A stretch of DNA of 64,000 nucleotides, taken from contig NZ_CP087134.1 in NCBI RefSeq assembly GCF_020911925.1, forward strand, positions 3,596,001-3,660,000, in the 5' to 3' direction. The notes below the pieces were generated by a model. The model was not told where the DNA came from. It saw only the letters and a list, made by a program, of their open reading frames with translations, and ran no database searches. Shown in pieces: positions 44,301 to 51,917 of the stretch (the first letter of the stretch is position 1; every line of letters starts with the position of its first letter). The stretch comes from Flavobacterium cupriresistens. Its GTDB lineage: Bacteria; Bacteroidota; Bacteroidia; Flavobacteriales; Flavobacteriaceae. The position numbers and the translations under genes were made by a program.

Positions 44301-44570
44301 ATCTCGATTATGATCTACGGATTTGTAATTCACGCCCGATTTGTACCTGCATTAAGAGGAAAATGGTTCTTTAACTTAATGAGTATGTTTGCCTTTGTAT
44401 CGATCTTATTCACTTACTATGGAGTAAACTTCCACTTAGTTGGTTTGCACTCGTACGCTAGCGGAGAAGCACATTCTCTAAGCTGGATTTGGTATTCTTT
44501 AGGAACCATTTCGGTAATTGGAGCCGTGACATATCCGAAGTATCGAAAGTATTACAAAAACAGTAAATAA
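41358..44570 (+). CDS. ccsBA: Fused CcsB-CcsA cytochrome c assembly protein (system II)
   Basis: The 1070-residue membrane protein joins both system II parts. The N-terminal part resembles ResB/CcsB: membrane segments near residues 14-35, 50-66 and 76-98, then a large periplasmic region. After about residue 460 there is a second signal-like hydrophobic stretch (LITILVLLFSLNGFAQ) and a His-rich segment (HVHTPGHTHEHNKN). The C-terminal part is CcsA, with about eight membrane segments and the haem-handling motif GRYWGWDPKETWAL. The fused protein exports haem and ligates it to CXXCH cysteines of apocytochromes. Such fusions are the rule in Bacteroidota. A terminator follows. Confidence 0.93.
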   Translation: MDKKIFSFLFSTRLMAVLFLTFALAMGIGTFIESKYNTDTARILIYNTWWFEAIMVFFMINFIGNIKRYQLLRKEKWATLLLHIAFIFILLGAFITRYISYEGMMPIREGAAENQIYSDKTFLTAFVDGEHKGEMKRRVFEEKLLLSPVTNNDFSISGKFSETPFEITYVNYIMGAKEVVKPDPKGTLYLKLVEAGSGGREEHFLKEGEVQNIHNVLFALNKPTEGAININTTGEKYTIQTPFEGNFMRMADKFQGKVTKDNVQPLMMRSLYSIGDIRIVFPDPAMKGSITYESNNDYKAKDHHDALVVKVKAEGQEKEVMLLGSKGSVGEPKTVKIGNIEYSLFYGSKAYVLPFKVKLNDFIATKYPGTEKSYSAFKSKVTVQDSTDTFDADIFMNHVLDYRGYRFFQSSFSPDEKGTVLSVNHDFWGTSITYLGYFMLYFGLMVIMFTKHSRFGDLKRKLEVVKKKKEKLITILVLLFSLNGFAQEAPHVHTPGHTHEHNKNEDPNNHANHVTAPPSQKQLDSLLTIYKAPKEHAAKFGRLIIQDAGGRMKPINTFSSELLRKVSHSDKYNGMNSDQVFLSMTQYAQVWIQVPLIYINTKDDSIRKIIGIDRKAKLAPFVKFFDENGNYKLSPYLDAAYKAANPNSFEKDFIETDKKVNLMESALSGSILRIFPVPNDPNNKWVSFLERESAGLKGMDSTYVKQILPLYFSALNNGSISKDFSTADNLVESINGFQKKFGSKVRPSEEKIDLEIAYNTYDILPKMLYWYSMAGIFMLIFTLLSIFFNKKFLRITVNGFHILIGGIFALHTLALIARWYISGHAPWSNAYEAIVYVAWATMFFGLAFDRKSKLTVASAAFVTSMIFFAADANWIDPEIANLQPVLNSYWLMIHVAVIVGSYGPLALGMILGFVALVLIFFTNDKNKAKMSLNIKEISYINEMSLTIGLIMLTIGNFLGGQWANESWGRYWGWDPKETWALISIMIYGFVIHARFVPALRGKWFFNLMSMFAFVSILFTYYGVNFHLVGLHSYASGEAHSLSWIWYSLGTISVIGAVTYPKYRKYYKNSK

Positions 44571-44574
44571 TAAT

Positions 44575-44606
44575 AAAAAAGGTTCAACGCGAGTTGGACC
44601 TTTTTT
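44575..44606 (+). terminator. Terminator of the CcsB-CcsA gene
   Basis: AAAAAAGGTTCAAC pairs with GTTGGACCTTTTTT around GCGA (one G-U pair), starting just after the TAA. Confidence 0.88.
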
Positions 44607-44673
44607 ATTTGCAATCTTTAGAAAGTAATGTAAGTTTTGTGATTTGAAGAAGTTTCTTAAATCTTTTTTAGTG

Positions 44674-44754
44674 ACGCAGATTTAGTAGATTTTTTTTGAT
44701 TCATTGGAAAAAAAACTGCGTAAATAAATCTGCAAAAACTGTTGAATCTGCGTG
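44674..44754. repeat. ACGCAGATTT-type inverted repeat, copy 5
   Basis: ACGCAGATTTAGTAGATTTT and GAATCTGCGTG bound the element. The centre contains an extra ACTGCGTAAATAAATCTGC, suggesting two joined copies. It lies between the ccsBA terminator and the LuxR-type gene. Confidence 0.6.
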
Positions 44755-44867
44755 AAAACTTTCAAATCAAAAAAATACAAACCTTTCTATTTCAATTTTT
44801 TAAACAAGTACTCCGTTTGATTATTATTTGTAGTTTTGAAGAGTAACACAAGTCATTCCCTCAAATT

Positions 44868-45728
44868 ATGGTTATTTTAGAAATTATTCTGTTTATTGTT
44901 GCTTATACGGCCTTGATTGTTTCTTTGGCGTTTGGCATCGTGTGTTATAAGCGAAATATAGAACCCAAAGAAACCATTGCACTAACTATTTCTTTATTGT
45001 TACTCATTGTTTCGATATCAATTTCTCCACTGCTAAAAAGCTTGAAATACGATGATTTATCAAATATTCTGATAGTATCAAATATGACTATCGTGGGATG
45101 CACTACTTTCTTGAACACCTTAAAAGAACGCAAGCATAAACTTAAAAAAGTATATAAAAAGATTCATGTCGGAATAGGTTTGCTTATTTTTAGCGCTGTT
45201 ATTATAAGTCCTTTTTTGAATATAAGTCCAATTGCAGAACGCTTCGCAATTGGGTATTTACTGTTTTCTATTACAGTATCAATGGTTATGATTAGAGTTA
45301 CTAAACCTCAAATTAAGATGGTTCAAAAAATAAATCCAGATCGATTATTTGCAATTGCGTTTCTTATAATTGTTCCTTTATACTTAATCCTACAATTTGG
45401 TTTTAGCAATTATCGCATAAATTTTCCGATAGGATTTTTGCTTCCTGTAATTTTTACTTTATTAGCGATTAATAAAATAATAGAAGATATAAATCGTCTC
45501 CATATTTTAAAGAACAGAGTACAAAATCTGCAAAATGATCTTTTTAATTACGGATTTACCGATCGCGAAGTGGAAGTGGCGCGATTATTAGTCCAAGGAT
45601 GTAGTTATCAATCTATTTCAGAACAGTTGTTTATTTCAGTTCCAACTGTAAAAACACATACCGGAAATGTTTACAGAAAATGTAATGTAAAAAGCAAATA
45701 CGAATTAATGGTATTGATAACTGCTTAG
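44868..45728 (+). CDS. Membrane-embedded LuxR-type transcriptional regulator
   Basis: The 286-residue protein has six or seven hydrophobic segments in its first 200 residues (for example LEIILFIVAYTALIVSLAFG and HVGIGLLIFSAVIISPF) and then a C-terminal LuxR helix-turn-helix domain. That domain is recognised by YGFTDREVEVARLLVQGCSY, ISEQLFISVPTVKTHTGNVY and KCNVKSKYELM. The sensory part is thus in the membrane and the DNA-binding part in the cytoplasm. A TAGTTTTG element at 44831 may be the -7 box. The adjacent outer-membrane protein gene starts 117 nt downstream on the same strand and may be its target. Confidence 0.82.
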   Translation: MVILEIILFIVAYTALIVSLAFGIVCYKRNIEPKETIALTISLLLLIVSISISPLLKSLKYDDLSNILIVSNMTIVGCTTFLNTLKERKHKLKKVYKKIHVGIGLLIFSAVIISPFLNISPIAERFAIGYLLFSITVSMVMIRVTKPQIKMVQKINPDRLFAIAFLIIVPLYLILQFGFSNYRINFPIGFLLPVIFTLLAINKIIEDINRLHILKNRVQNLQNDLFNYGFTDREVEVARLLVQGCSYQSISEQLFISVPTVKTHTGNVYRKCNVKSKYELMVLITA

Positions 45729-45845
45729 TAATCAAATCTCATACTTTTGTATGAAATTTGGTATACATTATATTTCATACCAATTGCCGATATTTTGCGT
45801 GCTTTCAGCTACCTACTTTTGTCTCAAACAATTAAAGACAGAAGT

Positions 45846-47138
45846 ATGTTTAAAAAAATTGCATTTAGTTTATTTATATCTTGTACAGCACACTTATATG
45901 CACAAGATTCGATTTCCAGAAATACCAATAGACAACGGTTAGATTTTGCAAAGATGTATTTTGAATTTGGAGGAACTTATGTGAGTTCTTTTAAAGGAAA
46001 GCAAATTCAGGATAATACAATTACGACGTTTAATCACCCCGCCACAGTAAACCAATACCTTACATGGGGAGGATTTCATTTTTGGGGACATGCCGAATTT
46101 TTTGTTGTTGTTCCGTTGGGACAATTAAATCTGAAAAAAAATACGGTAGAAACGTACGAATTAGATCAATCAGTTGTTACGGGCTTAAGGATATATCCCT
46201 GGGCAATGCAAGATAAAAAGGCAAGACCTTTTGTTGGTGTCAACTGGGGCGCGGTGGACTTTAAACAAATCATTAACTCCGATGAAAATAGTACGGTATT
46301 AACAAAAGATTTTTTATTGAATTTTGAAGCCGGACTACTTTATAACTACAAAAGTTTTGGGCTTCGTTTGGGAGTAAATTACAATGCTGACAATAAATGG
46401 GATTATCCTTTAGACAAAGAGAAAAAAGCAGAAATTAAAACGCCCGAAATCACTGCGTCCCTAGGTTTACTTTATGCTTTTGACTCCACAAAAGACACTA
46501 ATAAGGAAAACATAGACAGGTGGAACAGCTATCCTGAGTTTAGTAAATTATCGTATAAGGCCAGAAGAAAAGGAGCTTTTTTTATCGGGATTGGGCCTTC
46601 GTTCTCTTTCTCTCTGAGTAAATCGGATTACAATCAGATGAAACTTCCTTATCTAAATGATAAAATAGCTTCCAAAAACTATTTTGATATTGCCTTAGGC
46701 TATCATTTTACTAAAGCAAATCTATTTACCGCATTGTCTTTCAGAAATCCAAAGTTTGAAACGGAAGGGTATGGGAGCTCGCAGACGATAAAAAAGACAG
46801 CTTTAGCATTGGAGGTCAACAAGTTTTTAATGGATTATTCCGGCTTTGCACCCTTTGTAGGCCTAAATATTTCTTACGACAAACTGCGTTACGAACAAGA
46901 AATTGAGGGCGTAAAGAGCGCTATTAAATTTAAAGGAAAATTTGAGCCCGGTCTCACATTTGGTTGGGATATTGTCCCGGGAAAAACGGATGAAGTTTTA
47001 GTTTTAAGAACAAATCTAAGATGGTATCCATTATCAGAATTTGATGTCAATGGTCAAAAGTTTAGTTTCAGACAATTGGAGTACAATCTGATACAACTCG
47101 TTTTTTATCCCGAAAGAATGAAAAAAAGTAAGATGTGA
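45846..47138 (+). CDS. Outer-membrane beta-barrel protein
   Basis: The 430-residue product has a signal peptide (MFKKIAFSLFISCTAHLYAQ) and repeated amphipathic strands with aromatic residues near their ends (for example FGLRLGVNYNADNK, YHFTKANLFTALSF), including a terminal strand ending in LIQLVFYPERM. This points to a barrel of moderate size, role unknown. The ATG at 45846 gives a proper signal peptide, while the frame upstream (to 45747) does not. It follows the LuxR-type membrane regulator and probably depends on it. Confidence 0.75.
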   Translation: MFKKIAFSLFISCTAHLYAQDSISRNTNRQRLDFAKMYFEFGGTYVSSFKGKQIQDNTITTFNHPATVNQYLTWGGFHFWGHAEFFVVVPLGQLNLKKNTVETYELDQSVVTGLRIYPWAMQDKKARPFVGVNWGAVDFKQIINSDENSTVLTKDFLLNFEAGLLYNYKSFGLRLGVNYNADNKWDYPLDKEKKAEIKTPEITASLGLLYAFDSTKDTNKENIDRWNSYPEFSKLSYKARRKGAFFIGIGPSFSFSLSKSDYNQMKLPYLNDKIASKNYFDIALGYHFTKANLFTALSFRNPKFETEGYGSSQTIKKTALALEVNKFLMDYSGFAPFVGLNISYDKLRYEQEIEGVKSAIKFKGKFEPGLTFGWDIVPGKTDEVLVLRTNLRWYPLSEFDVNGQKFSFRQLEYNLIQLVFYPERMKKSKM

Positions 47139-47213
47139 AACACGAAACGTCAAACATGAAACGTCAAACATGAAACTTGAAACGTGAAACATGAAACATG
47201 AAACATGAAAAGC
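47139..47213. repeat. Short tandem repeats (AAACATG)
   Basis: AAACGTC, AAACATG, AAACTTG and similar words repeat directly after the stop of the outer-membrane protein gene, like the tracts at 23376 and 27236. Confidence 0.6.
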
Positions 47214-47239
47214 AGCATATAAAAATGATTACTTCTCAC

Positions 47240-47968
47240 CTATAAATTTCGCGTCATCCACAGAACAAGAGCTGCAATCAGAAAGAATAGAAATAGAAAA
47301 ATGAGATGACTTAGAAGAGACAAAAAGAAGACTTTTGTTTTGGATATTTTATTGAAGAATTGCATGTTGGTCCATAGAATCAAAACGAGATCAATAGCAT
47401 ACAAAACAACGGTGACGGTTTTAATTTGTGGAGTTTCACTAAAAAAATAGGCTAATGGAAATAATAGAATTCCAATAACTAATTTTTGAGACGCTTTGAA
47501 AGTATTCAATACAAAATACTCCACAAAATTGCGACCTTGATTTCTAAAACAGATGTAAGTTCCGATCGTAAAAAGCGGAATGGAGGCAATGGTAACCCAG
47601 GAGAAATGAGTAGAAACCCATTCATTAAACTTAACTAAATTTAAGGGATTATCGGAATCAGTTTGGACTAAGTCAACGTGGAAGAAATGATACAAAACCC
47701 CATATAGCGTTGCCAAAACTACGACTAACGAAAGGGGTTTAAAATGTCTTACACGTTTACCTTCAATAAATTCACGGATACTATGTCCCGGTCTTGTAAA
47801 TAATTGTTTGACCGTGTAAAGAATACCTTTATCAAAATGAAGTAATCCATGCTGAATGTCATGCCATAAAAAATGCCAATTTATTAAATGAGTTTCAGCA
47901 GATTGGCCACAATTATTACAATAGTGGCCAGTATAAATTTGATGACAGTTTTTGCAGGTAATCTCCAT
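47240..47968 (-). CDS. DUF3667 membrane protein
   Basis: The 242-residue protein begins with a putative zinc ribbon (CKNCHQIYTGHYCNNCGQ, four Cys in two CxxC pairs) followed by the conserved DUF3667 stretch (LHFDKGILYTVKQLFTRPGHSIREF) and about four membrane segments. The family is common in Bacteroidota and has no known function. The zinc ribbon lies on the cytoplasmic side. It is 431 nt from the next upstream minus-strand start codon (48400), with DoxX between. Confidence 0.88.
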   Translation of the reverse strand: MEITCKNCHQIYTGHYCNNCGQSAETHLINWHFLWHDIQHGLLHFDKGILYTVKQLFTRPGHSIREFIEGKRVRHFKPLSLVVVLATLYGVLYHFFHVDLVQTDSDNPLNLVKFNEWVSTHFSWVTIASIPLFTIGTYICFRNQGRNFVEYFVLNTFKASQKLVIGILLFPLAYFFSETPQIKTVTVVLYAIDLVLILWTNMQFFNKISKTKVFFLSLLSHLIFLFLFFLIAALVLWMTRNL

Positions 47969-48016
47969 TATTTTAATAGTTATAATGAAAGTGTAAGGAA
48001 TGGATCAATTTTATTT

Positions 48017-48400
48017 CTAAACATTATTCTTTTTAAAACCATTCGGATACATAATAGCGAGAAGTACTACGATGAGTAAAAAATTATATTCCATGCCGTT
48101 TCTGCCTCCTCCAACAACAAACCAACCTTCCTGGGAGTGTACTAAAATTATCCCCATGATAAGGACCAGTATGGTTACAAAGCCGGCTAATTTTATATAT
48201 TTATTTAATAACAGCAGCACCGCTGCAACTACATGCGATAGTTTTATGGACCAGGCTAATGCTACACCAAAAGGGGCAAAGCCAATTTGGTTCAGATACA
48301 AATTGCCAAAATTATTAATACCGTTGTTAAACATTCCAAATACGGAATGCGTTAGAAGGATGATCGCAACCGAAATTCTTAAGAGTAAAGTTCCATTCAT
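48017..48400 (-). CDS. DoxX-family membrane protein
   Basis: The 127-residue protein has four membrane segments (LLLRISVAIILLTHSVFGM, ALAWSIKLSHVVAAVLLLLN, LAGFVTILVLIMGIILV, YNFLLIVVLLAIMYPNGF), the layout of the DoxX family. Members of this family form part of quinone-linked oxidoreductases or other redox complexes. The exact partner is unknown. The ATG at 48400 was preferred because the upstream part (to 48427) has no matching sequence. It lies 48 nt before the DUF3667 gene. Confidence 0.83.
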   Translation of the reverse strand: MNGTLLLRISVAIILLTHSVFGMFNNGINNFGNLYLNQIGFAPFGVALAWSIKLSHVVAAVLLLLNKYIKLAGFVTILVLIMGIILVHSQEGWFVVGGGRNGMEYNFLLIVVLLAIMYPNGFKKNNV

Positions 48401-48442
48401 TGTTTGGTGGTTATAGTTAATTTTCAATCTAAAATAATAAAA

Positions 48443-48473
48443 AAACGCATATTAAATTGATTAATATGCGTTT
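48443..48473 (-). terminator. Terminator of the sigma/anti-sigma operon
   Basis: AAACGCATATTAA (48443-48455) pairs with 48461-48473. On the minus strand the stem ends in a run of seven T. It separates the anti-sigma gene from DoxX. Confidence 0.8.
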
Positions 48474-48493
48474 AGTATGTAATAAATTAGTTT

Positions 48494-49282
48494 TTAAACT
48501 TTTCCTAAAGTATACAACTGTTCCATTGTCGGAGTTAAACTTCCTCCCGCAGGCTCAAGTGTAATTCCAAAGGCTTCCGCTGAAACGGTTTGGTCTACAG
48601 CAAATATTTTCTGATTGTTGCCTTCAAAATCGCTTAACAAACCAATGCTGGTAGGAGTTAATACAGGACTTAATTTCAGCGCCCATACCTGATACACCAT
48701 TCCTTTTGGAGGTTTTGGCAAACCTGCAGCATCAATATAAGTCGTTTTAGTATCCTTATTCCAGTATACTTTTGCAAATGACGTTGGCGAAACAGCCTGA
48801 CCACCAAGTGTAACTCCGGTATTCTTGATGTCTCTTACAATAGTCAAACTCTTTTCTGTCTCTTTGTTTTGCTGATCTAAATAAGCAAACTCTCTTTCGA
48901 TTTTAGTTTTCTCATTACCAACAGTCGAAATAGCCTCTTTTGTTTGGGTTAATTCCAAAGTTTGGTATCCAAGGCCTAAAAGAAGTAAGACCGCTGCAGC
49001 CCAGCCCACATATTGAGACCAGTTTGAAGTCGGTTTCATCTCGACCACTTTGCCATGTTTAAGCTCTAGGCGCGCTTTAATTTTCTCAAAATTAGACACC
49101 GAATGGAAAGGAGAAAAACTGGATGACAAAGCAACAATCGCTTTCTCGATCGATAGGATTTCCTGATCTACTTCGGGGTTATTTTTAGCCAGTTCTGCTA
49201 TTTCCAGATTTTCCTTTTCGGTTAATAAACCGTAAACGTATAATTCCAGAATTCCTGATTCAATATACTCTTGTGCTTCCAT
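48494..49282 (-). CDS. Anti-sigma factor, RskA type
   Basis: The 262-residue protein has a cytoplasmic sigma-binding part (about residues 1-95, YIESGILELYVYGLLTEKE), one membrane segment (about 98-112, VGWAAAVLLLLGLGY), a coiled-coil stretch (about 115-150), and the C-terminal RskA domain (about 165-262, VYWNKDTKTTYIDAAGLPKP). RskA domains hold a sigma factor inactive until an envelope signal. The start overlaps the stop of the sigma gene by one base (49282), giving coupled expression. Confidence 0.9.
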   Translation of the reverse strand: MEAQEYIESGILELYVYGLLTEKENLEIAELAKNNPEVDQEILSIEKAIVALSSSFSPFHSVSNFEKIKARLELKHGKVVEMKPTSNWSQYVGWAAAVLLLLGLGYQTLELTQTKEAISTVGNEKTKIEREFAYLDQQNKETEKSLTIVRDIKNTGVTLGGQAVSPTSFAKVYWNKDTKTTYIDAAGLPKPPKGMVYQVWALKLSPVLTPTSIGLLSDFEGNNQKIFAVDQTVSAEAFGITLEPAGGSLTPTMEQLYTLGKV

Positions 49283-49812
49283 TATATTTTTAAATAATTA
49301 CGTAAATCGTTAATACAGTTTCTGTTGTTCGTTTTGATAGTCCCCAATGGCATTGCCAATTCTTCTGAAGCTTCTTGTTGGGTGTATCCTTTGAAAAATA
49401 ATAAATCGATGATCTCAATACATTTCGGCTTTAATTTTTTTACAAATTCCTGAATACCAATTGTATCAATTTTGTTGACTAACTTATTACTGTCATCTAA
49501 CAGATTTACGAAATTATCGGAGGAAAGGTTTTTTTGACTGTTATTAAAATTTTTGGATCGCAGCTTGTCGATAGAAGTATTCCTAGCAATATTAAGGATC
49601 CACGTGTAAAAACGACCTTTACTTTCATTATACGAATCAATGTTTTTCCAGATTTTGACAAAAACTTCCTGCAAAACATCTTCAGCTTCTTCACGATTTT
49701 TTATTAGCACGTTTATGACCGAAAATAAACTTTTCGAATACATATCATACAAATGGGTAAAAGCTCTTTCGTCTTTCTTGTAAATTAAAACTAATAATTC
49801 TTCTTGACTCAT
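49282..49812 (-). CDS. ECF RNA polymerase sigma factor
   Basis: The 176-residue protein has the two conserved sigma-70 regions: region 2 (AFTHLYDMYSKSLFSVINVL, EDVLQEVFVKIWK) and region 4 (IEIIDLLFFKGYTQQEASEE, GTIKTNNRN). Regions 1 and 3 are lacking, as in extracytoplasmic function factors. Together with the RskA-type anti-sigma factor it makes an envelope-signal module. The target genes are not visible here. The upstream promoter region is AT-rich. Confidence 0.93.
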   Translation of the reverse strand: MSQEELLVLIYKKDERAFTHLYDMYSKSLFSVINVLIKNREEAEDVLQEVFVKIWKNIDSYNESKGRFYTWILNIARNTSIDKLRSKNFNNSQKNLSSDNFVNLLDDSNKLVNKIDTIGIQEFVKKLKPKCIEIIDLLFFKGYTQQEASEELAMPLGTIKTNNRNCINDLRNYLKI

Positions 49813-50158
49813 AGGTTGGATTTTTAAGCTTAAACAAAATTTTAAAAACGTTTTTTTATTACCTGAGATAAAGGTAATTTATTTTTTTCTGTAAATGATA
49901 ATTATTTTAACAGGCTTATCCTTAGTAAAATAAGGGGTTTGAGAAAAAAATCATTTTTTTTTACTTTTTTTAAAACCAAAAGCAAACCAATTACGTAAAT
50001 GCTATTATGACATGTGAAAAAGATCATATCATATAGCAAACTGGTCAAGATTTCTTATAAAATGAATGGACTGACAGTGGTTTTGTTTTAAACAGATAAT
50101 TATAGTTTACATTTTTTAATAAATAAATAGTAAAGTAAATCTCATTAAAAACGGAGTT
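49813..50158. other. Intergenic region between the sigma gene and a small ORF
   Basis: AT-rich DNA with long T-runs and no supported frame. It is the shared upstream region of the minus-strand sigma gene and the plus-strand small gene, so it should contain both promoters, but I could not place either with confidence. Confidence 0.4.
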
Positions 50159-50299
50159 ATGCAAAAATCGAAAAATCTAATAATATTGATTGTAGGATTA
50201 ACAAGTGTTTTAGCACTTGCCAATTTTAATAAGAGTCATTTTAGGCAAGAGAGGGTAGAGGAGCATAAACCGAATTTAAATTTTTCAGTTGTCTTGTAA
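50159..50299 (+). CDS. Small secreted or membrane-anchored protein of 46 residues
   Basis: A frame from ATG at 50159 to TAA at 50297-50299 encodes a signal-like N-terminus (MQKSKNLIILIVGLTSVLAL) followed by about 26 charged residues ending in NFSVVL. No domain is recognised. It lies in the region divergent from the ECF sigma factor. The signal-like start and clean frame support it, but the length is short and I have no family match. Confidence 0.45.
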   Translation: MQKSKNLIILIVGLTSVLALANFNKSHFRQERVEEHKPNLNFSVVL

Positions 50300-50385
50300 A
50301 AGCAAAGCAGATAAGAAATAAAAGAGAATACTTTGAATTAGTAAACAAAGAGTATTTGGGGCGGAAGTTAAACTGGTCAACATTT

Positions 50386-50568
50386 ATGAAGGGTTGTATT
50401 TTTTTAACTTCTGAAAAATTAGGCGCCGATTATAAGCCATTAAAAGTGAAGATGTTTCCGAAGGAGAAAAGTACACTACGATGGCGCCTGATTTTATTTA
50501 AAAAGAGAATCGGAATTTTAGTAGAGGACTTATTTAGCTGCTATTTGAAAGAAGATCGAATAATATAA
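50386..50568 (+). CDS. Hypothetical basic small protein
   Basis: From ATG at 50386 the frame gives 60 residues (MKGCIFLTSEKLGADYKPLK and on, including RWRLILFKKRIGILVEDL). An extended start at TTG 50356 is also possible. The protein is basic and I do not recognise it. It lies 86 nt after the 46-residue gene on the same strand and ends before a terminator at 50683. It may be a chance frame. Confidence 0.3.
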   Translation: MKGCIFLTSEKLGADYKPLKVKMFPKEKSTLRWRLILFKKRIGILVEDLFSCYLKEDRII

Positions 50569-50682
50569 AACGAGTTCGGAAGTGTTGAAGAAATTCAGTA
50601 AAACACCCGGAACTCCCTGAAAATCTAAAGCAGAGATGCTTAAAAGATTCAAATTTCATGGTTTGATTTGTTTGTATGGGGA

Positions 50683-50720
50683 GAAGCCTAACGTCTGATT
50701 AACGTTAGGCTTCGTTTTTT
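50683..50720 (+). terminator. Terminator upstream of the peroxidase gene
   Basis: GAAGCCTAACGT (50683-50694) pairs with ACGTTAGGCTTC (50702-50713) around a 7-nt loop and is followed by a T-run. It supports a real transcript reading through 50159-50568. Confidence 0.85.
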
Positions 50721-50806
50721 TATTTAACTTATGTTTAATACAGAATATAGGGAGCAAAAAGTACCAACAAAACTGTTTTTGATTAATTTTATAAAAAATT
50801 AGAACA

Positions 50807-51394
50807 ATGAAAAAAGTATTATTTATGGTTTATGGCGCACTATTTCTATTTAGTTGCCAAAATCAAGCACAAACAAATAAAACAAAAACTCCTAAAACGG
50901 ATAACGTCATGGCAAAAGAAACTATTTACCAATTTAAAGTGGAAGATTTATCAGGAAACCCTTTTGATTTTGCCTCTTTAAAAGGAAAAAAAGTAATGAT
51001 CGTAAATACTGCTTCAAAATGCGGATTAACACCTCAGTACAAAGATTTGGAAGCAATTTACAAAGAGTATAAAGATAAAGGCTTCGTGATTGTAGGTTTT
51101 CCGGCCAATAATTTTGCTTCACAAGAGCCTGGAACAAACGAAGAAATAGGTGCTTTTTGTCAGCAAAACTACGGAGTAACTTTCCCTATGATGGACAAAG
51201 TTTCTGTAAAAGGAGACGATATGTGTGAGGTTTATAAATTCTTAACGCAAAAAGCGAAAAATGGCGTAGAAGATTCAGAAGTAGAATGGAATTTTCAAAA
51301 ATACCTAATCAATGAAAAAGGAGAACTGGTAAAAGTAATCAAACCAAGAACCTTACCAACAGATCCTGAAATCATCAATTGGATAAAAAGCTAA
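50807..51394 (+). CDS. Glutathione peroxidase-family lipoprotein
   Basis: The 195-residue protein has a lipoprotein signal with lipobox LFSC (Cys17) and a glutathione-peroxidase domain from about residue 37. The peroxidatic residue is Cys72 in NTASKCGLT. The Gln (in NNFASQEPG) and Trp (VEWNFQKYL) of the catalytic tetrad are present. It uses Cys and not selenocysteine, and probably thioredoxin as the reductant. It would remove lipid and organic peroxides at the envelope. It forms a single unit with a terminator after it. Confidence 0.93.
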   Translation: MKKVLFMVYGALFLFSCQNQAQTNKTKTPKTDNVMAKETIYQFKVEDLSGNPFDFASLKGKKVMIVNTASKCGLTPQYKDLEAIYKEYKDKGFVIVGFPANNFASQEPGTNEEIGAFCQQNYGVTFPMMDKVSVKGDDMCEVYKFLTQKAKNGVEDSEVEWNFQKYLINEKGELVKVIKPRTLPTDPEIINWIKS

Positions 51395-51416
51395 AAGCTG
51401 AAATTACCCAAAAAAT

Positions 51417-51456
51417 AAAATCCACAAATTTGTTAATCAGATTTGTGGATTTTTTT
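51417..51456 (+). terminator. Terminator of the peroxidase gene
   Basis: ATCCACAAAT (51420-51429) pairs with ATTTGTGGAT (51441-51450), followed by TTTTTT. Confidence 0.88.
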
Positions 51457-51610
51457 ATTAAAGTTTCCCCGCCTCAAAGAATAAGAAAAAGCACCCTGTT
51501 TAGAAAATACACACTTAATTTGTCATTTCGAATTTAGAGGCATTATGTTTAAAATATAGGCGATTTCGGGGATAAGCCTTCGACTTCGCTCAGGGTGACA
51601 TTTAGGAGAA

Positions 51611-51643
51611 GTTTGGAATTTGGAATTTTAGTATTGGAATTTC
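51611..51643. repeat. AATTCCAAATTCC-type repeat, copy 3
   Basis: GTTTGGAATTTGGAATTTTA is followed by TTGGAATTTCA, matching the right arm of the lon terminator at 2929-2959. Confidence 0.55.
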
Positions 51644-51655
51644 AGCCCCTTTTCT

Positions 51656-51755
51656 TGTCATTTCGAGGCACGAGAAATCATACAAGGAACTCCGCGCAAA
51701 AAATTGCCAATCTTTGTTGATTTTAGAGTGTGATTTCTCGTTCCTCGAAAGGACA
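51656..51755. repeat. Solo REP-type inverted pair related to the 132-bp array
   Basis: TGTCATTTCGAGGCACGAGA at the left and TCTCGTTCCTCGAAAGGACA at the right form an imperfect inverted repeat over exactly 100 bp. The core resembles both arm types of the array at 26134-27131. A further repetitive tract with CTTTGCGAACCTTGCG and TTGCGCACTTTGCGG follows at 51849-51888. Confidence 0.7.
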
Positions 51756-51917
51756 GAACTACAAGAAATAAGGCTTGACGGTTGATACTATAACTATCTA
51801 AGTAAATCTTCGTAAGTAGCTCCACAACCTTTGGAGCTAATCCAAAAACTTTGCGAACCTTGCGTATTCCCTTGCGCACTTTGCGGTTAAGCAAATATTC
51901 CCGAACGCAGTCCGCAA

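Noticed and set aside
51010..51030. Selenocysteine in the peroxidase
   Set aside because: The codon at the peroxidatic position is TGC (Cys72), not TGA.
51658..51894. A 78-codon frame on the minus strand
   Set aside because: Part of it is the translated REP pair (VVLSFRGTRNH) and the rest is a basic tract from the TTGCG repeat region.
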